DNA of 64,000 bases, taken from Harmothoe impar (taxonomy: Eukaryota; Annelida; Polychaeta; Phyllodocida; Polynoidae). Where the stretch lies: positions 64,723,303 to 64,787,302 of the forward strand of contig OX381710.1 in assembly GCA_947462335.1 (NCBI GenBank), given 5' to 3'. Positions 61,990 through 64,000 of the stretch are shown here, piece by piece. The notes below the pieces were generated by a model that was not told where the DNA came from, did no database searches, and was given only the letters and a program-made list of their open reading frames with translations. How positions within the stretch are numbered: position 1 is the first letter of the stretch; every line of letters begins with the position of its first letter. The translations under genes were made by a program, and so were the position numbers.

Positions 61990-62583
61990 ATGCAAATGTT
62001 CAGGAGTTCTTTGGTCAATAATTGCCATGGACATGGAAGTAGAGAGGTGATGAGTGGACCTTCCTGGAACCAAGATGGCGACTAACTGGTTCCACACCAG
62101 GCCACAAGGGGGCGCCCCACGACACCAGCGCCCCCCTGTGGGCTGCATGAGAAGTAGAGGCAGTTCCTGTAGCGGCCTGACACAGCAGCAATGTGTGTCG
62201 TACCTGGTTACCTTACAGCCCTGTACACGGGTGGTAATGGGCACTGACTGCCGCCATCATGCTGCCATATCTATAGGGGGATGTGGCTGTCGTATACCTG
62301 TGGTAGATAGAGCTGTCTGCACACATACTCCTTCCAGTCTGGGAGTGAAACTCACTGTTGTGATTTCATGATTTTAAAGTTCCACTGCTTTCTGGCTACT
62401 TACTGGGACCAGTGATACCACAGAGGGGTCCTTTAACTCAATGCTGAGACCAAACTGTTAGAAATAAATCAGTTTATGCAGGCGCTTTGGGGCATAAAAT
62501 TGGATCAGCGGTACAAGATCTACCACTACCACTTGCTCCATCTACATGTATTCATACACGTCCATTGGACCCCCTTTCCTCTG

Positions 62584-62803
62584 TTACACCCTTTAGTCCT
62601 TTAAGGGCTCTATGTCCCTTTGTTACCATGATGCATGGATGCAGCCCTGGTAAGTAACTCGCCAGTGCTGCATTCAGGCCAACCCGGATGCCAACCCGAT
62701 TGGAGTGAAACACTACCATAGGGTCGCCATGATGCATGAATACAGCCCTGGTGAGTTAACTATTGATAGCACTATTAAAGCAGTATGCTGTGTGTAGAGG
62801 GTT
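62584..62803. mobile_element. Family A MITE
   Basis: CACCCTTTAGTCCTTTAAGG start, CCATGATGCATGGATGCAGC, GTAACTCGCCAGTGCTGCAT, GTCGCCATGATGCATGAATA and end GTAGAGGGTTAG. Confidence 0.8.
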
Positions 62804-62941
62804 AGGCTGCCCATAGCCTGTACGCTGACATGCACCTGTCGTCATCAAAAAGTCATCTCCCACACCACGGGCTGAATGAGGCGGGTCGGGTTACCTGCCG
62901 CCCTCAATGCCGCCCTCACAGCACTGCCACAGACGTCAGCA

Positions 62942-63133
62942 GTAACCCTGTTACAGCAAAATACATGCAGTATAGGTGCATCATGCCGTGTATTGTCATG
63001 ATGCATGAATGCAGCTATGGCAAGTCTACTCGCCATGGCTGCATTCATCCTGAAGAGTCGACATGATGCATGAATCACCAGGGCTTCATTCATGCATCAT
63101 GACGAAAAAGGGTATAGCACACTAAAGGGTTAA
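62942..63133. mobile_element. Family A MITE
   Basis: GTAACCCTGTTACAGC start, GTCATGATGCATGAATGCAG, GTCTACTCGCCATGGCTGCA, GTCGACATGATGCATGAATC and end AAAGGGTTAA. Confidence 0.83.
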
Positions 63134-64000
63134 AGGGTGCATAGAGCTGGAGCACAGAGCGGGGGAGATGGGGCAGGGATAAGCCGGTAACCCTGTCAGC
63201 AACCAAAGGGTCTGTTAGCTTCCTGAGAGCTGCTTTTTGTGGTGTGAGTGACAATTGTGTGCCTGCTGACCCACATCGTGGGGAAATGGGATCACTCAAG
63301 TCCTCTATACCCCCGACCCCACCACAACACAGCCACACAGAACTACAATCAGGGAGCACACATCTGAGGGCTTTTGGGCAGGGGGGGGGGTTGCCATTCC
63401 GGTTACATTATTGAGCAAGGATTTGGCGTTTGTTCCGACCACAGCGTGTGTAGTGCTATATGGCTTGGATCCGGAATTTGGGGGTAGGCAAAGATCAAAT
63501 GAAATATAACACCTATTTAGACCAAGTACTAAGTAGCGTAACGGTGTATAACAGAGGGTATCTTTATAAGCCTTTTTCTTCTTTAATGAGCGTGTTGAGT
63601 CCCTGTAGATTAACTTTTATCTATTCCATTGAGCCAGAAGAGTAGCTCATACAGGATGACATCCATGGTGTACGAGATCAAAATGAGCTTGAGTACCGGT
63701 AGTCCATTACAAAAGGACTGGGCATCGCAGCAGTTACTGTGCCAGGAGTGGCACCCAGAGTGGCGCATATTTATTCTGATTTAACCACCAGCCCACCCAC
63801 CATCACACCACCATTCTACATGTCCACACCGTAAACGGTATAACATATTTCCCCATCCCACTCCCATCAGCACCTCCCATCATAACATTATAGAAATTTG
63901 AGAAAACACAAGTGGGTGCCACCTCCCGGTGTCATACCGCACACACGTCACACAAGTGTGACGTCATAAATCACCAATGACATCATCACCCGCTGCCATA

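Larger units (their letters stand above)
31383..64000. other. Long gene-free region, right part (intron or intergenic)
   Basis: Again no convincing exon. Populated by nested DNA transposons at 37255-39380, 42112-42945 and 45778-51192, many family A and B copies, hAT-like elements at 58367 and 59831, and minisatellites. Stretches with nothing recognised: 35580-37250, 44552-45770, 51200-52680, 52840-54670, 54790-56130 and 63140-64000. Confidence 0.55.

Noticed and set aside
1..64000. tRNA, rRNA and CRISPR features
   Set aside because: No A-box/B-box pair with cloverleaf potential, no rRNA core sequence and no regularly spaced direct repeats of CRISPR type were seen.

Overview
The window is animal nuclear DNA. 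The genes have introns with GT-AG sites, coding sequence is a small fraction, and the rest is dense with small DNA transposons, minisatellites and long poly-G/poly-C runs. The only gene I can support is an extracellular cadherin of the Fat/Dachsous type. TACATGTA-rich unique DNA, very many non-autonomous cut-and-paste elements and short introns next to a very long one suggest a marine invertebrate. A deuterostome such as amphioxus or an acorn worm would fit, but the sequence alone does not prove it.

Layout. (1) Positions 263-8379, minus strand: seven consecutive coding exons of a giant cadherin. The exon joins agree in reading phase and encode about 1,171 residues, roughly 12 cadherin (EC) repeats, two of them partial. 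Both ends are missing: the 3' part continues off the left edge, and the 5' part is not visible. (2) 5114-8192: a 3 kb intron carrying copies of two dispersed repeat families. (3) 8380-64000: about 55.6 kb with no convincing exon on either strand. It is most simply read as one very long upstream intron, possibly with intergenic DNA at the far right.

This 55 kb is mostly a landscape of mobile elements. The commonest is a family of about 240 bp MITEs (called family A here; 24 copies or fragments seen). They have TTAA at the ends and arms containing GCATAGTGCTTTAATG, and an inner hairpin built on GATGCATGAATGCAGCCCTGG. They look like non-autonomous piggyBac-type elements. A second dispersed family (family B, six copies) runs from GCCATCTTGTCCCC to a TTAGTTCC...GCTGCAGTCG end. 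Single elements include four pogo/Tc1-like TA-flanked MITEs, two Harbinger-like elements with 3 bp duplications (one nested in the other), a hAT-like MITE with an 8 bp duplication inserted in a family B copy, and a 5.4 kb element with about 750 bp inverted arms.

The most striking single object is a near-perfect 450 bp palindrome at 30933-31382 (215 bp arms, 20 bp spacer, one mismatch seen), which would form a long hairpin if transcribed. In the protein, one cadherin repeat (exons E-D) has lost most of its calcium-binding signature, suggesting a calcium-free, flexible linker. I found no tRNA, rRNA, CRISPR or prokaryotic features.
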